DNA of 64,000 nucleotides, taken from the NCBI RefSeq assembly GCF_024300625.1, contig NZ_CP101322.1, positions 2,245,992-2,309,991 of the forward strand, in the 5' to 3' direction. The DNA is from Halovivax gelatinilyticus. Its GTDB lineage: Archaea > Halobacteriota > Halobacteria > Halobacteriales > Natrialbaceae. Under the pieces are notes generated by a model, which made no database searches, was not told the origin of the DNA, and was given only the letters and a program-made list of their open reading frames with translations. Every line of letters starts with the position of its first letter. The stretch's first letter is position 1. Shown piece by piece: positions 1 to 7,964 of this stretch. Position numbers and translations under genes: made by a program.

Positions 1-141
1 CAGTTCGCCGGCAACGAGTTCGACCTGTCGCTCTCTGCGAGAGGGTTGACGACGTTGCTGGCCACGCGATGGTACCTCGCCGTCGCCGACGGTGAACTCC
101 ATCGACCGGACGAGATCGGTCCGTTCGCGCCGCTGTTCTAG
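1..141 (+). CDS. C-terminal end of an unrecognised protein (partial)
   Basis: An open frame enters from the left edge in frame 1 and stops with TAG at 139-141, giving 46 residues that end in the hydrophobic string FAPLF. The codons follow the haloarchaeal pattern (third positions mostly G or C) and the segment contains acidic residues, so it is probably the tail of a real gene. Nothing in the 46 residues identifies the family. Confidence 0.5.
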   Translation, partial: QFAGNEFDLSLSARGLTTLLATRWYLAVADGELHRPDEIGPFAPLF

Positions 142-270
142 AGACCGCGACCGCCGAACGGAGGGTGCGTTTTGGGGCGCCAATCGATTGCCTGGCGGGA
201 GGGTGACCGGGATCGCCGGAGATCGACCGGGAACGTCTCCTTTTTCTATCCGGGGTCGGTACTCGGTAGC

Positions 271-1290
271 ATGATCGACTGTCGGTCAGACACCGTCACC
301 AGACCGGATCAGACGATGCGGGAAGCCGCTTTCGCCGCCGAAGTCGGCGACGACGTCTACGAAGAGGACCCGACCGTCGCCGAACTCGAATCCCGGGCGG
401 CCGACCTCGTCGGGAAAGACGCCGCGCTGTTCGTCCCGACGGGGACGATGGGCAACCAGGTCGCGGCGTTCGTCCACACCGAACCGGGCCAGGAGGTCCT
501 CACGGACAGACAGAGCCACGTCGTCAAGTACGAACTCGGCGGGCTCGCCCAGCACGCCGGCGTCCAGGTTCGGATGCTCGACGCCGACCCGCGTGGCGTC
601 CCGGCGCCGGAACAGGTCGCCGCCGGATACGTCGAGGAGGACTTACACCGCCCGGGAACGGGACTGCTCTGTCTCGAAAACACGCACAACGCCCGCGGCG
701 GACTCGCGATCGAGGCCGACGCGATCGCCGCGGCGGCGCAAGCGGCCCACGAGCGCGGCGTACCCGTTCACCTCGACGGCGCACGCGTGTTCAACGCCGC
801 GACCGCCCTCGACGTTCCCGTCACCGATCTCACCGATCCGGTCGACTCCGTCATGTTCTGTCTCTCGAAGGGACTCGGCGCGCCGATCGGCTCGATCCTC
901 GCCGGCGACGAGGCGTTCATCGAACGGGCGCGCCGGGCGAGAAAACTCTTCGGGGGCGGGATGCGCCAGGTCGGCGTCGTCGCCGGCCCGGGACTCGCCG
1001 CGCTCGATAACGTCGACGAGCTCGCGACAGACCACGACCTCGCCGCCGACCTCGCGTCGGGACTCGACGAGATTCCCGGTCTCGACGTCGAACCGCCGGA
1101 GACGAACATCGTCCTCGTCGACGTGAGCGAAACCGGTCTCGACGTCGAGTCGTTCACCGATCGACTGCGCGAACACGGCGTGCTCGTCTCGCCGTTCGGA
1201 CCGACGACCGTCCGCGTGACGGCCCACCGCGACCTGGAGCCGGCGGACGTCGACGCCGTCGTCGAACGCGTCGGGTCGGCGCTGGGGTGA
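271..1290 (+). CDS. ltaE: Low-specificity L-threonine aldolase (PLP-dependent)
   Basis: Predicted to cleave L-threonine/allo-threonine to glycine and acetaldehyde, a cytoplasmic PLP enzyme of fold type I. The 339 residues match the family length. Recognisable parts are the N-terminal RSDTVTRP motif (residues 5-12), the phosphate-binding PTGTMGN loop (56-62), HLDGAR (167-172), which holds the PLP-binding Asp, and the Schiff-base lysine in LSKGLG (K200). The start was placed at the ATG before IDCRSDTVT because an upstream in-frame ATG at 172 would add 33 non-family residues. A pyrimidine-rich TATA-like stretch (TTTTTCTATCC, about 240-250) lies 25-30 bases before this ATG, suggesting a leaderless transcript. 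Other beta-eliminating lyases of the same fold are the only alternative. Confidence 0.9.
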   Translation: MIDCRSDTVTRPDQTMREAAFAAEVGDDVYEEDPTVAELESRAADLVGKDAALFVPTGTMGNQVAAFVHTEPGQEVLTDRQSHVVKYELGGLAQHAGVQVRMLDADPRGVPAPEQVAAGYVEEDLHRPGTGLLCLENTHNARGGLAIEADAIAAAAQAAHERGVPVHLDGARVFNAATALDVPVTDLTDPVDSVMFCLSKGLGAPIGSILAGDEAFIERARRARKLFGGGMRQVGVVAGPGLAALDNVDELATDHDLAADLASGLDEIPGLDVEPPETNIVLVDVSETGLDVESFTDRLREHGVLVSPFGPTTVRVTAHRDLEPADVDAVVERVGSALG

Positions 1291-1429
1291 CTCTTCGGCT
1301 CACGAACGGCAACAATAGTGAGTCTACGGCGCCCGGCCCGCACTCGGATGAATAGACGACTGGTGCAGGCCGCACGACTACGCGTGGCGTGTGTAAACCG
1401 GCCGATCACCGTGATTCGGTCGGCCGGAG

Positions 1430-1558
1430 TCACTCGTCCATGCCGCTTTTGAACTCCAGGACGGTCCGGCGCAACAGCAGGTACGTAAAGAAGATGAGAC
1501 CGAGCAAGATCGCGACGATAGTGAGGATGACCGGATCGTCTGGGAGGAATCCAAACAT
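1430..1558 (-). CDS. Small single-pass membrane protein (42 aa)
   Basis: A 42-residue ORF reading MFGFLPDDPV at its start, then a hydrophobic segment (about residues 10-29) followed by RR and an acidic C-terminus (GMDE). This is the layout of a small inner-membrane protein with a positive cytoplasmic flank. Codon use is haloarchaeal. Immediately upstream of the ATG (1562-1576) is a 5-bp GC hairpin, CCCCC-GTACA-GGGGG, in the leader. Function unknown. It is not obviously cotranscribed with a neighbour: the ltaE gene converges on it. Confidence 0.6.
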   Translation of the reverse strand: MFGFLPDDPVILTIVAILLGLIFFTYLLLRRTVLEFKSGMDE

Positions 1559-1738
1559 GGTTCCCCCGTACAGGGGGTGTGTGCAAAGTCGTTTCGAAGC
1601 CAATCGGCGATGGGGTCGGTCCCGACGGCCGAGCGCGAACGAACGTCGCGAAAGGTACGGAGCCCGCGTAGCGAACTTCAGTCGTCCGCTCGCGATCGAA
1701 ATCGGGCTGGGTGAAAGACGGGTTTTAGCTAGGGTTGG

Positions 1739-1745
1739 TTATATT
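1739..1745 (+). promoter_or_regulatory. TATA box for a structured RNA
   Basis: TTATATT, preceded by a purine-rich stretch that could act as BRE. Its centre is about 26 bases before 1768, where the first long helix of the structured RNA candidate starts. No protein start codon lies at the expected distance, so the promoter points to an RNA. Confidence 0.45.
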
Positions 1746-1765
1746 CTCCTGTCGCACATCGATTC

Positions 1766-2001
1766 GCGTATACCCTGGTCGATCCTCGCCGGTGGGGTCG
1801 ATCGGGGTGTGCCACGACCCGGTGGTTGCCTGTCTGACATCCCACCAGGGGCGCAGCCGGGCTCGCTGGCTATACGCCCGCGAGGACCGGTCTATCCCAC
1901 CACCACACCGTGGACCGGTCCTGCCCGCTGACGCCCGATCCACCGGCATCCGATCACCCTGTTCGGCCCTCCACCGTGCTGTCCCGAAGCTGGCGGTGAT
2001 C
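1766..2001 (+). ncRNA. Candidate structured non-coding RNA, family unknown
   Basis: This 236-base interval has no credible protein frame but can form several perfect helices. GCGTATACCCTGGT (1766-1779) pairs as two 7-bp blocks with TATACGC (1871-1877) and ACCAGGG (1844-1850). Inside this arm GGGTCG (1795-1800) pairs with CGACCC (1815-1820). AGGACCGGTC (1883-1892) pairs with GACCGGTCCT (1913-1922). GATCACC (1952-1958) pairs with GGTGATC (1995-2001), closing an inner TTCGG/CCGAA helix (1962-1966 / 1984-1988). A TATA box sits at the right distance upstream. I looked for, and did not see, RNase P or SRP RNA signatures (GAGGAAAGTCC; the helix-8 tetraloop block). Exact ends are uncertain. A decayed inverted-repeat element is an alternative reading. 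Confidence 0.45.
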
Positions 2002-2014
2002 TCAACGGTACTCG

Positions 2015-2536
2015 TTACTCGTCCCGATCGAGTCGCACCTCGGTCGACTCGACCGTCGTTCCGTCCGGTTCGAGGAGTTCGATCGTCATCGTCTCGCCGT
2101 CGCGTTCGATCGTCGCAAAGCCCGGCCGAAAGCCTCGCGGCTGAGCGTGACTGCCGGGGTTGAGCAGGACGACGTCGTCGGTCTCGACGAGCGTCGGTCG
2201 ATGAGTGTGACCGAAGACCACGACGTCGGCGTCGCGTTCGCGACCGAACATCGCGAGAGCGGTCTGGCCGGATCCCGGTCGGTGCCTGACGGCGAGGCGG
2301 ATCCCGTCGGCCTCGACGGTCCGTTCGTCCGGGAGCCGATCCGAGACGCCGGGCTCGTCGACGTTGCCGGCGACGCCGTACAGTTCGCCGGCGACAGCCT
2401 GGAACGCTTCCAGCGCCGCCTCGGATTTGACGTCGCCGGCGTGAACGACGGTGTCGGCCTCCCGAGCGGCCGTCAGGGCCGCCCCGGTGAGTTCGTGCCC
2501 CTCGGTGCTGTGCGTGTCCGAGAATACGGCGATCAT
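2015..2536 (-). CDS. YfcE/MJ0936-family metallophosphoesterase
   Basis: A 173-residue single-domain phosphodiesterase of the calcineurin-like superfamily. All metal-binding motifs are visible: SDTH (6-9), GD in HAGD (32-35), GNVD (57-60), and GHTH (109-112). Archaeal members (MJ0936 type) hydrolyse phosphodiesters in vitro; the physiological substrate is not known. I took the ATG giving MIAVFSDTH, because the family starts within a few residues of the first motif; a longer frame would add nine residues. It converges on the structured RNA candidate and is divergent from the helicase gene. Confidence 0.85.
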   Translation of the reverse strand: MIAVFSDTHSTEGHELTGAALTAAREADTVVHAGDVKSEAALEAFQAVAGELYGVAGNVDEPGVSDRLPDERTVEADGIRLAVRHRPGSGQTALAMFGRERDADVVVFGHTHRPTLVETDDVVLLNPGSHAQPRGFRPGFATIERDGETMTIELLEPDGTTVESTEVRLDRDE

Positions 2537-2782
2537 GCGAGCGCCTTCGACGGGCGGTGACACGGTTCTTTCGCTCGCGGCCGACTCCGCCGGCGAGAGT
2601 CTGACGCCTCGGTCGAGCTGTCACTGTCGCTCGCAGACGGCGACGTGGACGCAGACCGACGGATTCGGCTTCGCGAACGACGGCCGCGTCGAGGTCGTCT
2701 GGATCGTACTCGGGAATCGCCATAGCCCTGCCACCACGTCCGTGATCGTACCTCCGCCCGGTGCGGCGAACACTTTTACCCG

Positions 2783-5026
2783 ATGGCGAACCTATCAGTG
2801 AGCGTGTCCGAAACGGGCGACTACACGCGGTTTTTCCCGTACGCCGAGCCCTACGACAACCAGCGCGAGGCGATGGACCGGATCCACAACTCGCTGGTCA
2901 GGGGCCAGGACGTGCTCTTCGAGGGCGCGTGCGGGACCGGAAAGACGCTTTCTGCGCTCGTCCCGGCGCTGTCGGTCGCCCGCGAGCAGGGAAAGACGGT
3001 CGTCATCACGACCAACGTCCACCAGCAGATGCGTCAGTTCGTCGAGGAAGCCCGTGCGATCGTCCGCGAGGAGTCGATCCGCGCGGTCGTGTTCAAGGGA
3101 AAGGGCTCGATGTGTCACATCGACGTCGGCTACGAGGAGTGTCAGGCGCTGCGAGATGCGACCCACGACCTCGTCGAGATCGAACGCGAGTACGACGAGC
3201 TAGAGCGACGCCAGCGCCAGCTGTTAGAAGAGAGCCGCGACGGCGACGGCTCGGCCGCCGAGGCGCGCGCGGCGGTGATGGACGAACTCGACCGGCTGGA
3301 GGCGGAACTCGAAGCGCAACGAGAACGCAACGTCTGTTCGTACTACCGGTCGAATATCACCGATTCGGCAGCCGCCGACGCCTTCGGCCGCTGGCTGTTC
3401 GACGACGTTCGCTCGCCCGAGGAGATCTACGAGTACGCCGAAGAGCGCGGACTCTGTGGCTACGAGCTGCTCAAGGACGCGGTCGAAGGGGTCGACCTCG
3501 TCGTCTGTAACTACCACCACCTGCTCGATCCGGGGATTCGCGAGGCCTTCTTCCGCTGGCTCGGTCGCGACCCCGAGGACGTCATCGCCGTGTTCGACGA
3601 GGCGCACAACTTAGAAGACGCCGCTCGCGAGCACGCCTCCCGCGAGTGCTCCGAGCGCACCTTCGCCGCCGCGATCGACGAACTCGACGACAGCGACGAT
3701 CCACGCGCCGAACCGGCCCGAAACGTCATCGAGACGTTCTACGACGGGCTGTGTGAGACCTACGAGGAGTCGTTCGGGGGAAGCGCGGCCCACGGCGCCG
3801 CGGGAAGCGCGAGCAGCCGCGGGCCGCGAGCACGCGAACGCGTCGACACCCACTGGCGAGACGTGGCGATCGCGAACGAGGATCGGCGCGACGACCTCAC
3901 GCTCGCGTTCTTGCAGTCCTACACGGGTCAGGGGATCGGCGACGACCTCGAGGCGGCGATCGCGCTCGGTCGCGAGCTAGACGCCGAGTACGAGGAGGCC
4001 TATCGAAACGGCGAGCGCGAGACGCGAACCGAGTGTCAGACGCTGCGGGCCGCGACGTTCGTCGACGCCTGGATGAACGAGGGGGTCTCGGCGGGCGTCT
4101 ATCCGGTCCTCGCCGTCCGTCGCGACGAAGGAACCGACGAGATCTACGGCCGCGCGGAGCTGTACAGCTGTCTCCCGCGTCGGGTGACCGGCGACCTCTT
4201 CGACGAGCTCTCGGCGACGATCCTCATGAGCGCGACGCTCCAGCCGTTCGACGTGACCGGGACCGTCCTCGGGATGGACGATCCGATCACGATGGCCTAC
4301 GGGCTCGATTTCCCCCCGGAAAACCGCCGGACGTACGCCGTCGAGACGCCCGCGCTCTTCGCGAGCGATCGGGACGATCCCGACGTTCAGGACGTCGTGG
4401 CGACGACGATCGCGAACGCGGTTCGGATGACCCCCGGAAACACGCTCGCCTTCTTCCCGAACTACGGCGAGGCCGCCCGGTACGCAGAGCGGGTCGACCC
4501 GCTGGTCGATTCGACCGTCTCTCTCGACGAACCGGGCGTCTCCGCCGAGGACCTTCGGCGGGAGTTCGTCGACGGCGACGACGGTCTGCTCTGTACCTCG
4601 CTGTGGGGAACGCTCGCCGAGGGCGTCAGTTTCGACGGCGAGGACGCCCGGACGGTGCTGGTCGTCGGCGTCCCGTACCCGCACTTGGACGACCGGGCCC
4701 AGGCGGTCCAGGACGCCTACGACCTCGCGTTCGACGGCACCGACACCGGCTGGCGCTATGCGGTCGAGATCCCGACGGTCAGAAAGACTCGCCAGGCGCT
4801 CGGGCGCGTGCTTCGCTCGCCGTCGGACGTCGGCGTTCGGGCGCTGCTCGACCGACGCTACTCGAAGCGGGCGAAATCGGGACTCGGCACCTACAGCGTC
4901 AACGGGACGTTTCCGATGGGTGTGCGAGACGAGATCATCGACATCGAACCGCCGAAGCTCACCTTCGCGATGCGAAATTTCTACGCCGATCACGACGCCT
5001 ACGACGGCGACCCGCCGGACCCGTGA
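2783..5026 (+). CDS. XPD/Rad3-type superfamily 2 DNA helicase
   Basis: A 747-residue ATP-dependent DNA helicase, 5'-3' by family. Visible motifs are Walker A GACGTGKT (48-55), Walker B/DEAH (272-275), VCNYHHLL (241-248), and late motifs near LGRVLRS. Cysteines 111, 120, 185 and 225 sit where XPD proteins bind a 4Fe-4S cluster. The stretch between the second and third (about 130-182) is rich in E, R and Q and looks like a coiled-coil insert. Expected roles are repair or resolving DNA structures. DinG-like annotation is the alternative. The gene stands alone, with a TTTTACC element just upstream of the ATG. Confidence 0.88.
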   Translation: MANLSVSVSETGDYTRFFPYAEPYDNQREAMDRIHNSLVRGQDVLFEGACGTGKTLSALVPALSVAREQGKTVVITTNVHQQMRQFVEEARAIVREESIRAVVFKGKGSMCHIDVGYEECQALRDATHDLVEIEREYDELERRQRQLLEESRDGDGSAAEARAAVMDELDRLEAELEAQRERNVCSYYRSNITDSAAADAFGRWLFDDVRSPEEIYEYAEERGLCGYELLKDAVEGVDLVVCNYHHLLDPGIREAFFRWLGRDPEDVIAVFDEAHNLEDAAREHASRECSERTFAAAIDELDDSDDPRAEPARNVIETFYDGLCETYEESFGGSAAHGAAGSASSRGPRARERVDTHWRDVAIANEDRRDDLTLAFLQSYTGQGIGDDLEAAIALGRELDAEYEEAYRNGERETRTECQTLRAATFVDAWMNEGVSAGVYPVLAVRRDEGTDEIYGRAELYSCLPRRVTGDLFDELSATILMSATLQPFDVTGTVLGMDDPITMAYGLDFPPENRRTYAVETPALFASDRDDPDVQDVVATTIANAVRMTPGNTLAFFPNYGEAARYAERVDPLVDSTVSLDEPGVSAEDLRREFVDGDDGLLCTSLWGTLAEGVSFDGEDARTVLVVGVPYPHLDDRAQAVQDAYDLAFDGTDTGWRYAVEIPTVRKTRQALGRVLRSPSDVGVRALLDRRYSKRAKSGLGTYSVNGTFPMGVRDEIIDIEPPKLTFAMRNFYADHDAYDGDPPDP

Positions 5027-5060
5027 CGCCGGTTCGGCGATGGGGTATGCGGCGTCGCGC

Positions 5061-5477
5061 TCACCGGCAGGGCCCTCCGGCGAGTCGTTGATGTAGGGTC
5101 ACTCCATCACGTCGGATTCGTACGGTGAGACACGCGCCCTTCTCGTACTCGCCGTGTATCGGCCCGCCAGAGACGACTTCGCTACCCGCTGTGTTCTCTA
5201 CCGTTGCCGATACGACGTAGTCCGCTGGGTCGTCCATCCACGGCTCTTCGACGATACGGTCTGCACCGGCGGCGATCGAGTACGTCTCCTCGTGGACGAT
5301 CGATCCGTCGGCCTCGACGCGGACGGATATCGATTCGCCTTCGTCCGTTTCGTTCGAGATGATCACGGCGCGGATAGTGGGCTCGGTGGGTGCCTTCCGC
5401 GGGACTGCGACGCAGCCGGGCACGAGTAAAGCGACCGGCCCGGCCAAAATCGTCGTCCGACGGGGAATCTCACGCAT
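5061..5477 (-). CDS. Putative secreted lipoprotein, 138 aa
   Basis: The N-terminus MREIPRRTT followed by a hydrophobic run ending LLVPGC is a signal peptide with a lipobox-like cysteine (C22). The twin arginine suggests Tat export, common in haloarchaea. The mature part is rich in beta-type residues and acidic, with conserved-looking EEPW and GGPIHGEYEKG, resembling an immunoglobulin-like fold; no family name can be given. The ATG at 5477 is preferred over a GTG four codons upstream. It converges on the helicase gene. Confidence 0.6.
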   Translation of the reverse strand: MREIPRRTTILAGPVALLVPGCVAVPRKAPTEPTIRAVIISNETDEGESISVRVEADGSIVHEETYSIAAGADRIVEEPWMDDPADYVVSATVENTAGSEVVSGGPIHGEYEKGACLTVRIRRDGVTLHQRLAGGPCR

Positions 5478-5599
5478 CGGGATATCCACTCACGACGTAT
5501 TTCGTCCAGGAGGTATTAATTCCGACTGTCCCGAACCCGTACCTTATTGACTCCATTCCTCCGTTCGTCGTCGCCGTTCGCTGCCAAAGACACTCCTAT

Positions 5600-6100
5600 T
5601 CACGCCGGAAGCGAGATCCGACTCACCGGGAGGCGATGGCGTCCGTCGAAGAACTCCAGTTCGGTCACGGTAAACCGGATCGGGTCGATCTCGCGGTCGG
5701 CGAGGCGTCGCGCGGCTGCCTCGTTGCCGCCGCGTGCGAGCGTCACGTGCGGTACGTAGTCTGCACCCTCAAGGCCGTCGACCGGATCGAAGGCCGAACA
5801 GAGGTCGGCGTGGATCGCCTCCAGGCCGGGGCTCTCGACGGCGAGGTAGACGACGGGGGCTGAGCCGACGGGCGGGTCGGCGAAGTAGTCGACGCCGGTG
5901 ATGGCCGCTTCGACCGCGGGGGTGCCGTCGAGTGCGCGGTGGGTGCGCCGCTGGAGGGCGTGGACGTCGTCGCCGTCGCCGAGTCGCTTGAGTAGCAACG
6001 AGCGGGTCTCGCGGACGCGGTCGAACCCGTGGAGGGCCGGATAGAGCCGGTCGGCGAGCTGGCTGACGCGCCCGGGAACGGGGACGTTGACGCTGTACAC
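5600..6100 (-). CDS. thpR: 2'-5' RNA ligase / 2',3'-cyclic phosphodiesterase family protein
   Basis: A 166-residue member of the 2H phosphoesterase superfamily. The N-terminus MYSVNVPVPG and the segment YVPHVTLARGG are typical of the archaeal branch. The second HxTx motif is intact (HVTL, 118-121). At the position of the first motif the sequence reads TRSLLLKRLG (32-41), so the first catalytic histidine appears to be missing. The family acts on RNA 2',3'-cyclic ends, but with one motif altered the activity here is uncertain. Confidence 0.7.
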   Translation of the reverse strand: MYSVNVPVPGRVSQLADRLYPALHGFDRVRETRSLLLKRLGDGDDVHALQRRTHRALDGTPAVEAAITGVDYFADPPVGSAPVVYLAVESPGLEAIHADLCSAFDPVDGLEGADYVPHVTLARGGNEAAARRLADREIDPIRFTVTELEFFDGRHRLPVSRISLPA

Positions 6101-6160
6101 GTTCGGGTATCGGCGGCGTCGGAAAATGAGCGTGGCGGTGTGACGTCGAGTTCCGTCGCG

Positions 6161-6346
6161 CTATATCGAGTCGAGCAGCCAGAGGACGATCAGCAGGGCG
6201 ATCACGAGCATCACGATCGTTCGAATGATACCAGGGATCAGCCCGAGGACCGCCGAGAAGATCTCGATGACCAGCAAGACTGCGATCAGTACCAGGACGA
6301 TCTTGAGCAGGGTTTCGACGTCCAGGTCGCCTCGATCGAGTGTCAT
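6161..6346 (-). CDS. Small two-helix membrane protein, 61 aa
   Basis: Starts MTLDRGDLDVETLLK, then two strongly hydrophobic segments (about 15-35 and 38-58) ending LWLLDSI. The length and start resemble a small family conserved in haloarchaea (possibly DUF7554; recalled, not checked). The ATG at 6346 was preferred to an upstream ATG that would add 30 hydrophilic residues. It is divergent from the wHTH membrane protein gene, sharing a 137-base intergenic region. Confidence 0.65.
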   Translation of the reverse strand: MTLDRGDLDVETLLKIVLVLIAVLLVIEIFSAVLGLIPGIIRTIVMLVIALLIVLWLLDSI

Positions 6347-6483
6347 AGCCTTCGATAGTCGCGGCACGGACAAAAAAGCCCCGTTCCGTTCGGTTCGACG
6401 GACATCGTCTGAATGCGGACCGTTCGTGGGTCGCATTTGCCGTCTCCTCCTTGACAGTTCCAGGGCAAGGACGTAAGAGTCTA

Positions 6484-7629
6484 ATGGACAGGCTGAGTGA
6501 CTGGTTGATGATGGCCGTGTGGCCGACCCGCACGTTGCGGGTGGTGCTCTGTGGGATGTTGATCGGTGCGCTCGTGGTGGGCGTCGGTAGCGTCGGCCTC
6601 GTCGCGGGATTCACGGACGAACCATCGGGTCACGACTCGGCGGCGGCAGTTTCCGGTTCAGCCGCGGCGACGGCCGACGAACACGATTCGAACGAGACGG
6701 CCCACCTCGACGGGTTCGACCGCATCGTGACGACGTTCGACGTCGCCGAGAACGGAACGGCGAACGTCGTCGTCACCTACCGGTACGAACTCGACACCAA
6801 CGAGACGGACGAGGAGTGGGAGACGCTTCGCGAGGACATCGAAAACCGATCGACGGCGTACGCGGCCGGCGAACACGAGCGGTGGAACGCGACGCTTCAG
6901 GCGGCACGGAACGGGACGGAGCGAGAGATGTCGATCACCCCCGTCACGGTCGCCATCGGCGAAGTGACGACGCCCAGAACGTACGGGACGGTCACCTACA
7001 CTTTCTCCTGGTCCGGGTTCGCTTCGGTGGAGCCGAAGTGGATCGGGATCGGCGACGCGCTCTCGCAGTACACGCTCGACGAGGGGACGACGCTCTGGAT
7101 TCGGTGGCCGGAGGCCTACGAACTCCAGGAGATCTCACCGTCGCCCGACCACGATCGCGAGACGGGCGTCGGCTGGGACGGCGAGGAGACCGACTTCATC
7201 GACGGTGAACCGCGGGTCGAGGTTCTCGAACGCGGTGAACCCGTCGAGAACGAGAGCGATGACCCGGACGATCGCTCTCTCGTTCCGTTCGTGCTCGCCG
7301 GCCTGGTACTTCTCGGGGCGGCCGCCGCGATCGTGTGGTGGAGTCGTCGCGACGACCAGTCGGCGCCATCGAGCGAGCAGCCCACCCGATCGGCCCCGAC
7401 GACGCCACCGCCGGAATTGCTGAGCAACGAAGAGCGGGTGTTGACGCTGCTCGCCGACAACGGCGGGCGGATGAAACAGCAAACGATCGTCGCCGAACTC
7501 GGATGGACCGAGGCGAAGACGAGCCAGGTGGTCGGCGAGTTGCGAGAAGCGGGTGACGTCGAAGTGTTCCGACTCGGTCGCGAGAACGTGCTGGCCCTTC
7601 CGGAAGACGACTCCGCCGACAGCGGCTGA
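6484..7629 (+). CDS. Membrane-anchored winged-helix regulator with extracytoplasmic domain
   Basis: 381 residues: an N-terminal transmembrane helix (about 18-42), a large acidic beta-rich extracytoplasmic domain (about 45-255), a second transmembrane helix (near 265-285, ending in WWSRR), and a C-terminal winged-helix domain (about 315-375) with LSNEERVLTLL and the recognition-helix region TEAKTSQVVGELREAG. This is the architecture of haloarchaeal DUF7345/DUF7343-type proteins, thought to couple a surface signal to transcription; no target is known. The ATG at 6484 (MDRLSDW) is chosen over a TTG 11 codons upstream. Confidence 0.75.
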   Translation: MDRLSDWLMMAVWPTRTLRVVLCGMLIGALVVGVGSVGLVAGFTDEPSGHDSAAAVSGSAAATADEHDSNETAHLDGFDRIVTTFDVAENGTANVVVTYRYELDTNETDEEWETLREDIENRSTAYAAGEHERWNATLQAARNGTEREMSITPVTVAIGEVTTPRTYGTVTYTFSWSGFASVEPKWIGIGDALSQYTLDEGTTLWIRWPEAYELQEISPSPDHDRETGVGWDGEETDFIDGEPRVEVLERGEPVENESDDPDDRSLVPFVLAGLVLLGAAAAIVWWSRRDDQSAPSSEQPTRSAPTTPPPELLSNEERVLTLLADNGGRMKQQTIVAELGWTEAKTSQVVGELREAGDVEVFRLGRENVLALPEDDSADSG

Positions 7630-7689
7630 CCCGACATCCTATCGGCGAGTTTGTTGACGCCGCAACCAATTGTTGCCACACTCGCAGGG

Positions 7690-7697
7690 TTTATACC
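7690..7697 (+). promoter_or_regulatory. TATA box of the arginine-locus leader
   Basis: TTTATACC lies with its centre 27 bases before the ATG at 7721, the spacing of a leaderless haloarchaeal promoter. It would start a transcript through the short Arg-rich ORF toward argG. Confidence 0.4.
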
Positions 7698-7720
7698 CAC
7701 TGAGACTGTTATCCCTTCCA

Positions 7721-7804
7721 ATGATCGTCGGCTCGTCGCTCGCGTTCTCGCCGTTCGCGAGCGGTGCGACCCGACGACGGCGAGCGTTCCGACCGGCCCT
7801 CTAG
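7721..7804 (+). CDS. Candidate Arg-rich leader peptide upstream of argG (27 aa)
   Basis: ATG at 7721 opens a 27-codon frame ending TAG at 7802. The last third reads ATRRRRAFRPAL: four consecutive Arg codons (7772-7783) and a fifth soon after. A TATA box sits at -27. A hairpin (7837-7857) follows 33 bases after the stop, and argG starts 160 bases downstream. Leader peptides rich in the end-product amino acid are classical attenuation devices in bacteria; no archaeal precedent is claimed here. Out-of-frame GC-rich DNA often yields Arg runs, so this is a hypothesis. Confidence 0.3.
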   Translation: MIVGSSLAFSPFASGATRRRRAFRPAL

Positions 7805-7836
7805 GGCCACACTTACTACATCTTTGTTACCCGGCT

Positions 7837-7857
7837 GATGCTATTTTCCCTAGCATC
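7837..7857 (+). other. Hairpin in the argG leader
   Basis: GATGCTA-TTTTCCC-TAGCATC is a perfect 7-bp stem with a 7-base loop, extendable by a U-G pair. It lies between the Arg-rich leader ORF and argG and could be a pausing, processing or attenuator element. No T-run follows it. Confidence 0.35.
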
Positions 7858-7902
7858 GCTTGCTCACACACGGTAGAACCTCCGTTAGTGTACGCTCTAA
7901 AC

Positions 7903-7920
7903 TTTATTTTCTAAAATAAA
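7903..7920 (+). promoter_or_regulatory. Perfect 18-bp palindrome upstream of argG
   Basis: TTTATTTTCTAAAATAAA has two 8-base arms around CT and contains a single C and no G in a GC-rich genome. It lies just upstream of the probable argG TATA (CATTTATC, 7928-7935; ATG at 7965). The position suits a dimeric regulator of the arginine genes, or it could itself be a TATA/UAS element. No regulator is identified. Confidence 0.45.
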
Positions 7921-7964
7921 ATCACTGCATTTATCCCTGTTCGGCCGGTTCGTTCGGATACGAC

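Noticed and set aside
2537-2723. Minus-strand frame starting MAIPEYDPDDLDAAVVREAES
   Set aside because: The first 21 residues look haloarchaeal, but the frame then becomes Arg-rich shadow; no frame continues it consistently, so at most a small decayed gene.
7651-7914. Open frame of 87 codons upstream of argG
   Set aside because: It runs across the leader ORF, hairpin and palindrome, has mixed composition and no haloarchaeal codon pattern; treated as a chance frame.
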